DNA from: Dehalococcoidia bacterium
GTDB taxonomy: Bacteria > Chloroflexota > Dehalococcoidia > SpSt-223
Length of the DNA: 64,000 bases
Direction of reading: 5' to 3'
Assembly (NCBI GenBank): GCA_026003895.1
Contig: BPIC01000006.1
Location: 1-64,000, forward strand
In this document: piece after piece, positions 26,232-38,227 of the stretch
Layout of the letters: each line of letters begins with the position of its first letter
Position numbering within the stretch: position 1 is the first letter of the stretch
Translations under genes and position numbers: made by a program
The notes under the pieces: generated by a model
What the model was told of the DNA's origin: nothing
The model's input: only the letters and a program-made list of their open reading frames with translations
Databases searched by the model: none

Positions 26232-27122
26232 GTGGAGGCAGAACCGCGGCCCTACGGCATCCGCTGGGCACGACTCGGCCTCATCGTGGGGCTGCTCATC
26301 GTGCTGAATGTCGCGGCCCTGTTGTTCGCTGCCATCGAGGCGCCATTTGGGCTCGCCGGCAGCGATTTGGTCGGCGTTGTCATCAGCGTTCCGCCCCCAA
26401 CTGGGGCGCCGCCGCCTCCCCCCGGTGCGCCGCCCCAGGCCGTGGGCCGTGACACTCGCGGCCAGCCACCACCGGTCGGCGTCCGCGGGATTGTCTTTTC
26501 GCCGGATGGCCGAAATGGCTGGCAATTTCCGCGCCGGCCCGAGGAGCGAGGGCGCAGCCCGGGCGGCCCACCAGAACCGCCGCAAACCGTCGTCCGCCCC
26601 CTCGCGGTGCCCCGCGTCGGCCTCGACGGATCGACGCTCTATCTGGCGACGCTCGCTGCGGTGGTGGGCTCGGGCTTCGCGCTGCTCGTCTTCATCCCCG
26701 ATCGTGTCGCTCGCCTGAGTGCGGCGTTGAGCGGCGGGCCCCTACGGCTAGCACGCCTCGCTGCGATCGGGATAGTCGCCTCCATTGGCGCGGCGGCGCT
26801 CACCCTCCTGCTCGTCCTCATCGTGACGGGGCTCCCCTTGGCGGCAGCGCTGCTTCTCGCCCTCAGCGTGGCAACCATGCTTGGCGCCGTCGCGGTCGCT
26901 GTCACCATTGGCGGACGCCTGCTCAGTTGGGCGCGTGTCCGCCAGCGCCGCGCCGTCAATGACTTCTTGGTCGGCATGCTCTTGCTCGCCCCTCTCGCGG
27001 CGCTGCCTGTCGTCGGCTGGCTGCTGACCTTCGCGATCGCGGCGCTCGGTCTCGGCGCTGTGGTGATGACGCGGGTAGGTGCGGACAATCCCTTCGCTCC
27101 CGCGGTCGGGCAAACCGTATGA
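26232..27122 (+). CDS. Pro-rich multi-pass membrane protein of unknown function
   Basis: 296 aa from GTG 26232, 4 bp after the anti-sigma gene. One TM helix (RLGLIVGLLIVLNVAALLF), an outside Pro/Gly-rich loop of ~100 residues (PPPTGAPPPPPGAPPQAVG), then five or so TM segments (TLYLATLAAVVGSGFALLVF, LARLAAIGIVASIGAAALTL and following). No recognised domain. Its place between the sigma/anti-sigma pair and the MacB-type transporter suggests an envelope role under ECF control. Confidence 0.75.
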   Translation: MEAEPRPYGIRWARLGLIVGLLIVLNVAALLFAAIEAPFGLAGSDLVGVVISVPPPTGAPPPPPGAPPQAVGRDTRGQPPPVGVRGIVFSPDGRNGWQFPRRPEERGRSPGGPPEPPQTVVRPLAVPRVGLDGSTLYLATLAAVVGSGFALLVFIPDRVARLSAALSGGPLRLARLAAIGIVASIGAAALTLLLVLIVTGLPLAAALLLALSVATMLGAVAVAVTIGGRLLSWARVRQRRAVNDFLVGMLLLAPLAALPVVGWLLTFAIAALGLGAVVMTRVGADNPFAPAVGQTV

Positions 27123-27143
27123 TCGGTTCGCGAGGGGAATGAG

Positions 27144-27893
27144 GTGACCAACGAACAGCCGGTGATCCGGGTGCGCGACCTCGTCAAGACGTACCAAATG
27201 GGCGACCACCTCGTTCAAGCACTACGCGGCGTCAGTTTCGACGTGTATCGCGGTGAACTGATGGCGATCATGGGTCCCTCCGGGTCCGGCAAGTCCACCT
27301 TGATGAACATCCTCGGCTGCCTCGACCAACCTACGTCGGGCAGCTATCAGCTCGACGGCCTCGAGATCGCCGATCTGACGGACGACGAGCTGGCAGAAAT
27401 TCGGAACGCCAAGATCGGCTTTGTGTTTCAGACCTTCAACCTGCTGCCGCGGACGCCGGCCATTGCCCAGGTTGAACTTCCGCTGCTCTATAGCCGGCTC
27501 GGCGATCGGCGCCAACGCGCCATGGCGGCGCTCGAGGCGGTCGGCCTCGCCGAGCGCCGCAATCACAAGCCGACTGAGCTCTCCGGCGGGCAGCAGCAGC
27601 GCATCGCAATCGCCCGCGCACTCGTCACCGAGCCGAGCCTCATTCTCGCTGACGAGCCGACCGGCAACCTCGACACGAGGACCAGCGAGGAGATCATGGC
27701 GATCTTCCAATCGCTGAACCGAGAGCGCGGCATTACAATCATCTTCGTCACCCATGAGCCAGACATTGCCCAGCACACTCGGCGCATCCTGACGATCCGC
27801 GACGGACTGATCGGGAGCGACGAGCCGGTCTACCATCCAATCGACGCGCGTGACGTCTTGGCGAGCCTGACGCCAGCCGCGGGGCAGCGCTGA
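27144..27893 (+). CDS. ABC transporter ATP-binding protein, MacB/LolD type
   Basis: 249 aa, intact. Walker [13 protein letters not shown]-loop [10 protein letters not shown], signature LSGGQQQR, Walker [13 protein letters not shown], switch His VTHEPDIA. The opening [20 protein letters not shown] and [13 protein letters not shown] match MacB/LolD ATPases that power mechanotransmission rather than ordinary transport. Start GTG 27144 behind GAGGGGAATGAG. The stop overlaps the permease start (TGATG). Confidence 0.93.
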   Translation: MTNEQPVIRVRDLVKTYQMGDHLVQALRGVSFDVYRGELMAIMGPSGSGKSTLMNILGCLDQPTSGSYQLDGLEIADLTDDELAEIRNAKIGFVFQTFNLLPRTPAIAQVELPLLYSRLGDRRQRAMAALEAVGLAERRNHKPTELSGGQQQRIAIARALVTEPSLILADEPTGNLDTRTSEEIMAIFQSLNRERGITIIFVTHEPDIAQHTRRILTIRDGLIGSDEPVYHPIDARDVLASLTPAAGQR

Positions 27894-29152
27894 TGAACCT
27901 GCTCGAAAGTGTCCGGATTGCCTTGGCGGCGCTCGCCGCCAACAAGCTGCGCGCCGCGTTGACGATGCTCGGCATCATCATCGGTGTCGCGGCGGTGATC
28001 GCCCTAATGTCGATCGGCAAGGGAGTGCAGGCATCGGTTACTGCCCAGATCCAAGGGTTGGGGAGCAACCTTGTCTTCGTTCGGCCCGGCACGCTGCGCG
28101 ATGGTCGAGTCGTCGTTGGCGCCGGGTCGCAGCAGACCCTCACCTACGAGGATGCGGAGTTCCTTGCGCAGCCCGGCACGCTTCCCTACGCGGTCGGTGT
28201 TGCTCCGGAGTTCACCCAACCTGCCCAGATTCTCACCCCCGGTCGGAACTGGGCCACCCGAATCGTCGGCACCACGCCGGACTACGAGGTGGTGCGGAAC
28301 GCTCGACCTGCGCTTGGCGAGTTCATCACCAAGAGCCACCTCGATGCCCGCTCGTCGGTCGTCGTGCTTGGCGCGAATGTTGCGACCAACCTGTTCGGCG
28401 AGGAGTCGCCGCTCGATCAAACCGTGCGCATCGCGCTGCCCGGCCGGACGAGCACGAACTTTCGCGTGATCGGAGTGCTCGAGCCGAAGGGAGCCACGCC
28501 GCTTGGCAATCAAGACGATCAGGTGATTGTGCCAATCACCACCATGTACGCTCGGCTGTTCGCAAACCGGAATACCCGCGGCGGCCAAACCGTCAACGTC
28601 ATCAACGTTGCCGTTGACGAAGATCGGAACCTTGCCCCGACCGTTGCCCAGATTGGCGAGATTCTGCGCGAACGCCACCGCGTTGTCGAAGACGACTTCA
28701 CGATCCAAAGCCAAGAAGATATGCTGGCGACCGCTCGGCAGGTGACAGACGTGCTGACGCTCTTTCTCGGGAGCGTCGCTGGCATTTCGCTTTTCGTCGG
28801 CGGCATCGGCATTATGAACATCATGCTCGTCTCCGTCACGGAGCGGACTCGCGAGATCGGCATTCGCAAAGCGGTCGGAGCGAAACGCCGAGACATCCTC
28901 GGGCAGTTCCTCGTCGAGGCGGTGGTCGTCTCGGTCGTCGGCGGGTGGTGTCGGAATAGCGCTTGGCGCAGTGATCGGTCGGCTGCTCGAGAATCTGAAC
29001 CTCGGCGCACAACGGCTCCAGGCAGTGGTCACGCCGGACGCCGTTTTGCTCGCCTTTGGGCGTGTTCGGTCGCCATCGGGCTCTTCTTCGGCATCTACCC
29101 GGCGTCGCGGGCGGCTGCCCTCAATCCGATCGACGCGCTGCGCTACGAATGA
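27893..29152 (+). CDS. MacB-type ABC permease (two compensating frameshifts)
   Basis: 419 aa. N-terminal TM VRIALAALAANKLRAALTML with the MacB start signature MLGIIIGVAAVIALMSIGKG, a large extracytoplasmic MacB-PCD domain (~50-280), then the C-terminal FtsX domain with GGIGIMNIMLVSVTERTREI and GIRKAVGAKRRDILGQFLVE. Between 28948 and 29060 the frame is shifted: the alternate frame reads GGVGIALGAVIGRLLENLNL then AQRLQAVVTPDAVLLAFG, as a FtsX domain should. The normal frame returns for SVAIGLFFGIYPASRAAALN. So two indels restore each other and ~37 residues of the printed frame are wrong. Confidence 0.9.
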   Translation: MNLLESVRIALAALAANKLRAALTMLGIIIGVAAVIALMSIGKGVQASVTAQIQGLGSNLVFVRPGTLRDGRVVVGAGSQQTLTYEDAEFLAQPGTLPYAVGVAPEFTQPAQILTPGRNWATRIVGTTPDYEVVRNARPALGEFITKSHLDARSSVVVLGANVATNLFGEESPLDQTVRIALPGRTSTNFRVIGVLEPKGATPLGNQDDQVIVPITTMYARLFANRNTRGGQTVNVINVAVDEDRNLAPTVAQIGEILRERHRVVEDDFTIQSQEDMLATARQVTDVLTLFLGSVAGISLFVGGIGIMNIMLVSVTERTREIGIRKAVGAKRRDILGQFLVEAVVVSVVGGWCRNSAWRSDRSAARESEPRRTTAPGSGHAGRRFARLWACSVAIGLFFGIYPASRAAALNPIDALRYE

Positions 29153-29180
29153 GTAACCGTTGGCGGTGGAGGTGGGCGGC

Positions 29181-29364
29181 ATGCGCCTACGCCGGCTGTC
29201 CCTTCGCGTCGCGCTCGCCGGATTGGCGGCCGGGCTGTTGCTCGTCGCCCCGCTGCCGGAGGCGTTCGACCGTCTCCAATTGCCGGTGGCGGTCACAGTG
29301 CTCGTTTGCGCACTGGGCAAGGCGCTCTATGACACGTTCTTCTACGACCATTACCGACCCCTGA
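29181..29364 (+). CDS. Small two-TM membrane protein
   Basis: About 60 aa from ATG 29181 (GGTGGAGGTGG upstream): RLRRLSLRVALAGLAAGLLL, then a Phe-Asp turn and LQLPVAVTVLVCALGKALYD, ending FFYDHYRP. The stop TGA 29362 comes only if one C is dropped from the C4 at 29358-29361; it would then end 9 bp before the next start and leave the AGGAGTG ribosome site in the gap. Position between the ABC permease and the secreted proteins suggests the same operon. Confidence 0.6.
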
Positions 29365-29373
29365 GGAGTGACG

Positions 29374-29917
29374 ATGCGAGTCGGCTTTTTCCCGCTGCTG
29401 CTTGGTACCCTCGTCGTCGGCGTGGTCGCCGGCGGCGCTGCCGCCTACGCGACCAGCCTCAACCGGACGCCGGCAGCGCCCGCGACCGCGTCCGGGGCCG
29501 GGACGGCGAGCGGGACCGCTCCGGCAACTCAAGAAAGGCACTGCTCCGGGCGCTGCGCCACGACGTCCGGCCGCCGGCCCGGGCAGCCAAGTTGGTAGCA
29601 CGGCGGCGTTCGGGCAAGCCAGCAACGCCAGTTCCAGCCAACCAGGAAACGCGGCGCCCGCGAGTAGTGACGCTGCACAGGGCGCCGGGCGTGTCGTCGT
29701 CACCGGAGCGGTAACCCGCATCGAGGGCAATCAGATTGTTCTCACGACTCCGCAAGGACCGGCGACGGTGACCGTCGGCGACTCGACATCGGTGCAGCGC
29801 GCCGTGCCCGCCTCGCTGAGCGACGTCAAAGCGGGCGACCGGCTGATCGTGCCAACCCGACAGGGACCAGATGGGGCGCTCGCCGCCGTCGGCGTGCAGA
29901 TCGTTGGAGGCAACTGA
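29374..29917 (+). CDS. Secreted DUF5666-like protein (one frameshift)
   Basis: About 180 aa. It starts MRVGFFPLLLGTLVVGVVAG, a membrane-anchor/signal, has an Ala/Pro/Gly/Ser-rich linker, and ends with one small beta domain: GAGRVVVTGAVTRIEGNQIV then TTPQGPATVTVGDSTSVQRA and DVKAGDRLIVPTRQGPDGAL, typical of DUF5666 beta-barrel domains. The frame changes near 29535 in the low-complexity linker. Function unknown; probably outside the cell. Confidence 0.7.
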
Positions 29918-29981
29918 GCCGCTGAAACCTTCCGGAAGGCGCGTGGGTATCAGGGACGAACGCACCTTCGGAGGGACGAAC

Positions 29982-30784
29982 GTGAAAAAGCAATTGGCAG
30001 CGCTCGGCGGTGTCGCGGCCGCCCGGCGCGTTGACAGCCGGCCTGATCGTCGGCACGGGGATCGTCGCGGCGCAGACTCCGCCGACACCCGACGCCCGGC
30101 GCACAACAGCAACAGAACCGAGGTTGGCTCGGCGCCGCGATCGCGCCCGGTGATGGCCAACTGATCGTTCGCTCAGTCGTGCCGGATGGCCCAGCGGCAC
30201 GGGCCGGCATTCAGGTGAACGATCGAATTGTCAGCATTAACGGGCAAAACGTCACCACGGTGCCGCAGGCTCAGGCCATTCTCAACCAACTCCAGCCGAA
30301 TGCCCAAGTCCAAATCGTGATCAATCGCAACAACGCGAACGCAGACGGTCACGGTCACGCTCGGCACGGCGCCGGAGCGCGGTCCGCGCGGCGGGCATCA
30401 AGCTGCCGTTCGGCCTCCATCTCAATGTGCCCTTCGAGAACTTCCGGGGCGGAACCTTCACCTACGTAGACGAGCAAGGCCGCACTCAAACAATCGTGAC
30501 GACAATGGGCCGCGTTACCAACGTTGATGCCGCCAACAACCGCATCACGATTGAGAAGAACGGCGGCGGAAGCCAAACCTATCGAATCGATGGGCAACAC
30601 CCGGCTACGCGGGGCGCTCGCCGACCTCCAGACCGGCACGCAAGTTGTGGTCACCGCCAACCAAGCAACGCCGGATCTTGCGCTCAGCGTTCACGCCGAA
30701 GGCCCCGAAGGGCAAGCCCCGGGGGTGCTGGCCCGGTTCGGCCCCAGACGCCCGCCGGTGGAAACACCGGGCACGACTCGCTAG
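29982..30784 (+). CDS. Secreted PDZ plus DUF5666-like protein (several frameshifts)
   Basis: About 267 aa when frames are joined. Start GTG 29982 with GGAGGG upstream. Parts in order: signal MKKQLAALGGVAA then ALTAGLIVGTGIVAAQ, a PDZ domain (RGWLGAAIAPGDGQLIVRSV, VPDGPAARAGIQVNDRIVSI, AQAILNQLQPNAQVQIVI), then a DUF5666-like beta domain (TIVTTMGRVTNVDAANNRIT and GALADLQTGTQVVVTANQAT). Frame breaks near 30020, 30090, 30345 and 30585. There is no protease domain, so the PDZ is a stand-alone binding module, perhaps for C-terminal tails of misfolded envelope proteins. A strong terminator follows at 30814. Confidence 0.7.
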
Positions 30785-30813
30785 GCTCGTTTCGCTCCGC
30801 CGCGGCAACAACC

Positions 30814-30853
30814 GCCCGCTCCCGAAAACAAGCTCGCGGGGGCGGGCGTTTCT
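30814..30853 (+). terminator. Rho-independent terminator closing the ECF operon
   Basis: GCCCGCTCCCG (30814-30824) pairs with CGGGGGCGGGC (30837-30847) over 11 bp with one G-U pair, 12-nt loop, then GTTTCT. It lies 30 bp after the PDZ gene. Confidence 0.8.
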
Positions 30854-30942
30854 GTGTTCAGCCGCCCAGCAGGGCCCCGGCTCGACTGGGGCAATGCTCG
30901 AAACAAACACCAACCAATGCAGCTCGGCGAACGGATGAGCGG

Positions 30943-30948
30943 TACAAT
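30943..30948 (+). promoter_or_regulatory. recA -10 box (TACAAT)
   Basis: GGTACAAT lies 28 bp upstream of the recA ATG. No fair -35 at 17-18 bp, and I see no GAAC-N4-GTTC LexA box between the terminator and recA. Confidence 0.45.
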
Positions 30949-30976
30949 TCGTCAACCACCAGCGAAGGGGGCGGCT

Positions 30977-31992
30977 ATGGCGGTGCGAGACGAGACCACC
31001 GATCGCCAGCGGGCGCTCGAGGCGGCGCTCTTGCAGATTGAGAAGGCGTTTGGCAAGGGTGCGGTGATGCGCCTCGGCGAGCGAGCGCTCCGTACCCCGA
31101 TCGAGGCCATCCCCACCGGGGCGCTCTCGCTGGACCTCGCGCTCGGTGTCGGCGGCGTGCCGCGCGGGCGCGTCATCGAGATCTACGGTCCCGAGAGCAG
31201 CGGCAAGACCACCCTCGCCTCCACCATCGTCGCTCAAGCCAAAAGCGTGGCGGCACCGCCGCCTACATCGACGTCGAGCATGCGCTCGATCCCCAATACT
31301 GCGCCACCTTGGGGGTCGACATCGACCGGCTGCTCATCAGCCAGCCCGACAGCGCCGAGCAGGCGATGGAGATCGCCGAAGCCTTGGTTCGCAGCAACGC
31401 AATCGACGTCTTGGTGATCGACAGCGTGGCGGCCTTGGCGCCGCGGGCTGAGATCGAAGGGGAGATGGGCGACGCCCATGTTGGCTTGCAGGCACGGCTG
31501 ATGAGCCAAGCGCTGCGCAAGCTGACGGCAGCGATTGCCAAGAGCCGGACGGTGGTGATCTTCATCAACCAACTGCGCGAGAAGGTGGGGGTGATGTTCG
31601 GCAACCCGGAGGTCACACCGGGAGGCCGAGCGTTGAAGTTCTATGCCAGCGTGCGCTTGGAGATCCGGCGGACCGAGACGCTCAAGGTGGGAAGTGAGCA
31701 GGTGGGGAGCCGGGTGAAGGTGAAGGTGGTGAAGAACAAGGTGGCGCCGCCCTTCCGGCAAGCGGAGTTCGACCTGCTGTTTGGGAGTGGGATCAGCCGG
31801 GAGGGCGACATTCTGGACTTGGCGGTGGAAGCGGGGATCGTGAAGAAGAGTGGCAGCTTCTACAGCTATGGCGAGCAGCGGATTGGCCAAGGCCGCGAGA
31901 ACGCCCGTGAGTATCTGAAGGCCCATCCCGACCTCACCGACCAACTCGAAGCCGAGATCCGGGCGATCGCGGCCGGCGCCCTGCCTGCCTGA
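30977..31992 (+). CDS. recA: Recombinase RecA (one frameshift)
   Basis: About 338 aa when one missing base near 31240 is restored. Start ATG 30977 with AAGGGGGCGGCT upstream. Walker [10 protein letters not shown] begins at residue 71; then [20 protein letters not shown], the [20 protein letters not shown] strand with [19 protein letters not shown] (loop 2) and [20 protein letters not shown]. At the break the frame should read [11 protein letters not shown] but the sequence reads AQAKSVAA, as if GCCCAAAAG had lost one C. RecA coats single-stranded DNA, pairs homologs and triggers LexA self-cleavage. recX follows. A dead recA in an otherwise healthy core region is unlikely, so this is probably an error. 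Confidence 0.95.
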
Positions 31993-32017
31993 CATCCTCG
32001 CACCGTCGTGGTAGAGT
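31989..32017 (+). promoter_or_regulatory. Promoter for recX
   Basis: CTGACA (31989-31994), 17-bp spacer, then TAGAGT (32012-32017) preceded by TGG, an extended -10. It overlaps the recA stop codon, so recX can be made separately from recA. Confidence 0.55.
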
Positions 32018-32053
32018 TGAGAAGCGGGGGCGCCGGTTGCCCCGCCCACGACG

Positions 32054-32596
32054 ATGACCAACTTTCGACAGCGACGTTCACGGCACGAGCGGACCGCCGA
32101 CGCCGACGATCCGCCGACCCCCGAGGCGCGCGAGCGCCGGGTTGAAGCGTGCCGCGACGCAGCCGTGCGGTTTCTCTCCTACCGCCCGCGGAGCGTCGCG
32201 GAGGTGCGGGCACGGCTGCTTCGGCACGGACACGACCCGGACGTCGTCCACGCTGTCCTCGAATGGTTGCGCGACTACAACCTCGTCGACGATGAGGCGT
32301 TTGCCGAGTTCTGGGCCGAGAGCCGCGCCCAATTCCGGCCAAGCGGTCAACGGCTTCTCCGCTATGAGCTCGCGCAGCGGGGCGTGCCGACCGAGACAGC
32401 GAAGACAGTGGTCGAGCGCGTGGACGAGGAGGACGGCGCGTACCGAGCGGCGGTAAAACGGGCTGCTCGCTTGTCGCGTGAGAACGAAATCGAGTTCCGG
32501 CGCAAGCTCGGCAGCTTCCTTCAGCGGCGCGGCTTCGAGACTGAGGTCATCCTGCACACGGTCGAACGAATTTGGCGGGAGGCGCCAGTTGCTTGA
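32054..32596 (+). CDS. recX: Regulatory protein RecX
   Basis: 180 aa, all-helical, three-repeat RecX pattern: DAAVRFLSYRPRSVAEVRAR, VHAVLEWLRDYNLVDDEAFA, FRPSGQRLLRYELAQRGVPT, and ENEIEFRRKLGSFLQRRGFE. RecX binds RecA filaments and limits recombinase activity. It lies 61 bp after recA, the usual order. Confidence 0.93.
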   Translation: MTNFRQRRSRHERTADADDPPTPEARERRVEACRDAAVRFLSYRPRSVAEVRARLLRHGHDPDVVHAVLEWLRDYNLVDDEAFAEFWAESRAQFRPSGQRLLRYELAQRGVPTETAKTVVERVDEEDGAYRAAVKRAARLSRENEIEFRRKLGSFLQRRGFETEVILHTVERIWREAPVA

Positions 32597-32694
32597 CTCG
32601 GTTCTGGAGGCCTCCGTAAACTACGGCCCGCGAAGCGAAATGCATATTTCGTATCCGCCGCACATCACGAATTTTTACCGAAAGGCGAGGCGCG

Positions 32695-34224
32695 ATGGAA
32701 GCAGCCATGACGCTGGCCATCTCCCTCGTGGCGCTGCTCGTTGGAGCTGGAGCAAGCTACCTGTATTTCTCGAGGGTGGGAACCAGGCAAGCAAAAACGG
32801 AACGTGAGAGCGCCACGCGGTTTGTCGAAGAAGCACGAGCCCGGCAGAAGGAAATTCTGCTCGAAGCAAAAGAGCAGGCGGTCCGCATCCGCGACTCCGC
32901 CGAGATGGAGATCAAGGACCGCCGAAGCGAGCTCCTGCGTCAAGAACGGCGGCTCGCTCAGCGCGAAGAGACGCTTGAGCGCAAGCTCGAAGCGGTGGAG
33001 CGCAAAGAGCGGGCACTCGCCGAACGGGACGCCCAGCTCGAAGCGCTTCGGCAAGAAATCGATACGCTGAAGCAGCAACAGCTCAGTGAACTCCAGCGGA
33101 TCTCGGGCCTGACGCGCGAAGAAGCGAAGAACCTTCTTCTGAAATCCATCGACGAAGAGGTCCGGCAGGACGCCGCGCGGCGGATTCATGAGATTGAGCA
33201 ACAGCTCAAAGATGAGGCCGACCGGCGGGCGCGCATCATCCTGACGAGCGCCATACAACGCTGCGCCGCCGATGTCGTTTCGGAGAGCATGACCTCGGTC
33301 GTCCATCTCCCAAACGAGGAGATGAAAGGCCGCATCATCGGTCGGGAAGGACGCAACATTCGCGCCCTCGAAGCGGCGACCGGATGTGACGTCATCATCG
33401 ACGAAACGCCCGATGCCGTCACCCTCTCCGGGTACGACCCCGTGCGGCGCGAGATCGCCCGGATGGCCTTGACCCGGCTGATCGCAGACGGGCGCATTCA
33501 CCCGGCACGCATCGAAGAGGTCGTCGCGAAGGCAAAGCAGGACATGGAGCAAATCATTCGAGAGGAGGGCGAGCAGGCGGCCTACAAGGCCGGAATCCAC
33601 GGCCTCCCAGCGGAGATCATTCGCCTGCTGGGTCGCCTCCGCTTCCGGACGAGCTACGGTCAAAACGTGCTTGACCACTCGCTCGAATGCGCTGCGCTCG
33701 CTGGCATGATCGCCGCCGAGCTCAAGGCGGACGTCCAGATCGCCAAGCGGAGCGCCTTCCTGCACGACATCGGAAAGGCCGTCGACCACGAGGTCGAGGG
33801 GCCACACGCCCTGATCGGCGGGGAAATCGCCAAACGCGCCGGCTTACATCCGAAGATCGTGAATGCCATCGCCGCCCATCATTACGACGAAGAGCCGGCG
33901 AGCGTTGAGGCAATCATTACCATCGTCGCCGATTCGATCAGCGGCGGGCGGCCGGGGGCGCGGCGCGAGTCGCTCGAGCACTACATCAAGCGCCTCGAAG
34001 CGGTCGAGGGCGTCGCCAATAGCTTCCCGGGTGTCGAGCGCTGCTTCGCGATCCAAGCGGGCCGGGAAGTGCGGATCGTGGTCAAGCCCGAGGAGATCGA
34101 CGATTTGGCGTCGCTACGCCTCGCGCGCGACGTCGCCAAGCGAATCGAAGAGACACTGCAATACCCCGGCCAAATCAAAGTCACGGTCATCCGGGAGACA
34201 CGCTCAGTCGAGTTCGCCCGCTAG
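32695..34224 (+). CDS. rny: Ribonuclease Y
   Basis: 509 aa. N-terminal TM helix ([18 protein letters not shown]), a long charged coiled coil (~30-190), KH domain ([40 protein letters not shown]) and the HD phosphohydrolase domain with [20 protein letters not shown]. This membrane-bound endonuclease starts mRNA decay. Start ATG 32695; an in-frame ATG at 32707 is also possible. The downstream PHP gene starts 1 bp after its stop. Confidence 0.96.
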   Translation: MEAAMTLAISLVALLVGAGASYLYFSRVGTRQAKTERESATRFVEEARARQKEILLEAKEQAVRIRDSAEMEIKDRRSELLRQERRLAQREETLERKLEAVERKERALAERDAQLEALRQEIDTLKQQQLSELQRISGLTREEAKNLLLKSIDEEVRQDAARRIHEIEQQLKDEADRRARIILTSAIQRCAADVVSESMTSVVHLPNEEMKGRIIGREGRNIRALEAATGCDVIIDETPDAVTLSGYDPVRREIARMALTRLIADGRIHPARIEEVVAKAKQDMEQIIREEGEQAAYKAGIHGLPAEIIRLLGRLRFRTSYGQNVLDHSLECAALAGMIAAELKADVQIAKRSAFLHDIGKAVDHEVEGPHALIGGEIAKRAGLHPKIVNAIAAHHYDEEPASVEAIITIVADSISGGRPGARRESLEHYIKRLEAVEGVANSFPGVERCFAIQAGREVRIVVKPEEIDDLASLRLARDVAKRIEETLQYPGQIKVTVIRETRSVEFAR

Positions 34225-34225
34225 C

Positions 34226-35065
34226 ATGGCGCTCGTCGATCTTCATCTCCACACCACCGCCTCTGACGGGGCGCTGGGCCCCGAAGAACTGGTGCGCCGC
34301 TGCGCCGAGGCGGGCGTACGCGTGATGGCGGTGACCGACCACGATTCCACGGAATCGGTTCGGGCGGCGATGGCCGCCGCCGCCCCGCTGGGGATCACCG
34401 TCATTCCTGGAACCGAGCTCAACACCGATGTCGCCGATGGCGAAGTCCATATCCTCGGTTATTTCGTCGATCTCGACTCGGTTCGTTTCCAAGAGGCATT
34501 GCTGGCCCTCCGCGATTCGCGCGTCGGTCGGGCCAAGGCAATGATCGCCAAGCTGGAAGCGCTCGGCATGCCGATTACCTTTGAGCGCGTGCGCAGCCTC
34601 GCCGGCGACGGCGCAATCGGCCGGCCTCACATTGCCCAAGCACTTGTCGAAGCCGGCCACGTCGCCAGCATGGCCGAGGCATTCGACCGCTTGCTTGGAC
34701 GGAACGGCCCCGCCTATGCCGAGGGGATGCGCCTTTCTCCTGGTGAGGCCGTGCGACTCATCCGGGAGGCGGGTGGGTTCCCCGTCCTCGCGCACCCCTC
34801 ATATGTCAGGAACCCGGAGGAGACCGTGGCGGCCTTGGCGCCGCAGGGGCTGGCCGGCGTAGAAGTGTTCTACCGCGACTACAGCGCGCAAGAACGCGAG
34901 CGCTTCGCCGCCCTCGCCCGACGCTATGGCCTGCTGTTGACCGGTGGCAGCGATTTTCACGGGACGGGGAACTGGCCCGAGGATGGCCCCGGCACGGTGG
35001 AGGTTCCGTGGACGGTCGCTGAAGCGCTGTTTGCCGCCGCAGGACGCCCCGTGCCCACGCGCTAG
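34226..35065 (+). CDS. PHP-domain phosphoesterase (TrpH/YciV, RNase AM-like)
   Basis: 279 aa. PHP metal motifs: VDLHLHTTASDG, VMAVTDHDS, IPGTELNTDVADGEVHILGY, PHIAQALVEAGHV, VLAHPSYV and GGSDFHGTG. The family hydrolyses 3',5'-nucleotide bisphosphates or 5'-RNA ends. Its place directly after RNase Y fits a role in RNA end trimming, but that is inference. The ATG overlaps no upstream gene; there is only a TAGC spacing. Confidence 0.9.
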   Translation: MALVDLHLHTTASDGALGPEELVRRCAEAGVRVMAVTDHDSTESVRAAMAAAAPLGITVIPGTELNTDVADGEVHILGYFVDLDSVRFQEALLALRDSRVGRAKAMIAKLEALGMPITFERVRSLAGDGAIGRPHIAQALVEAGHVASMAEAFDRLLGRNGPAYAEGMRLSPGEAVRLIREAGGFPVLAHPSYVRNPEETVAALAPQGLAGVEVFYRDYSAQERERFAALARRYGLLLTGGSDFHGTGNWPEDGPGTVEVPWTVAEALFAAAGRPVPTR

Positions 35066-35096
35066 CGCCAGCGCTGCACCATCGGGTTGCGTTTCG

Positions 35097-38027
<2,931 letters not shown>

Positions 38028-38227
38028 CAATACCCTCCGACTCCCGGTACCGTTCCGTAAACGCTCTGGTTGCGCCCGGGTGCTTCGCGCTCAGGCGAGC
38101 GGCGAGGTACCCCGACGACGGTCTTTCCCTCGGCGGCAATCGGCTGACTTCAGGAGATAGAGATAAAAGCCCGGGCTCGAGCAGGTCATTCGTGCCCCAA
38201 CAGGGCAAGCTGTCCGAGCAACGAATG

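Noticed and set aside
28004..29320. A long open frame antisense to the MacB permease (about 438 codons)
   Set aside because: It mirrors a real gene in high-GC DNA, lacks recognisable domains and has no ribosome site.
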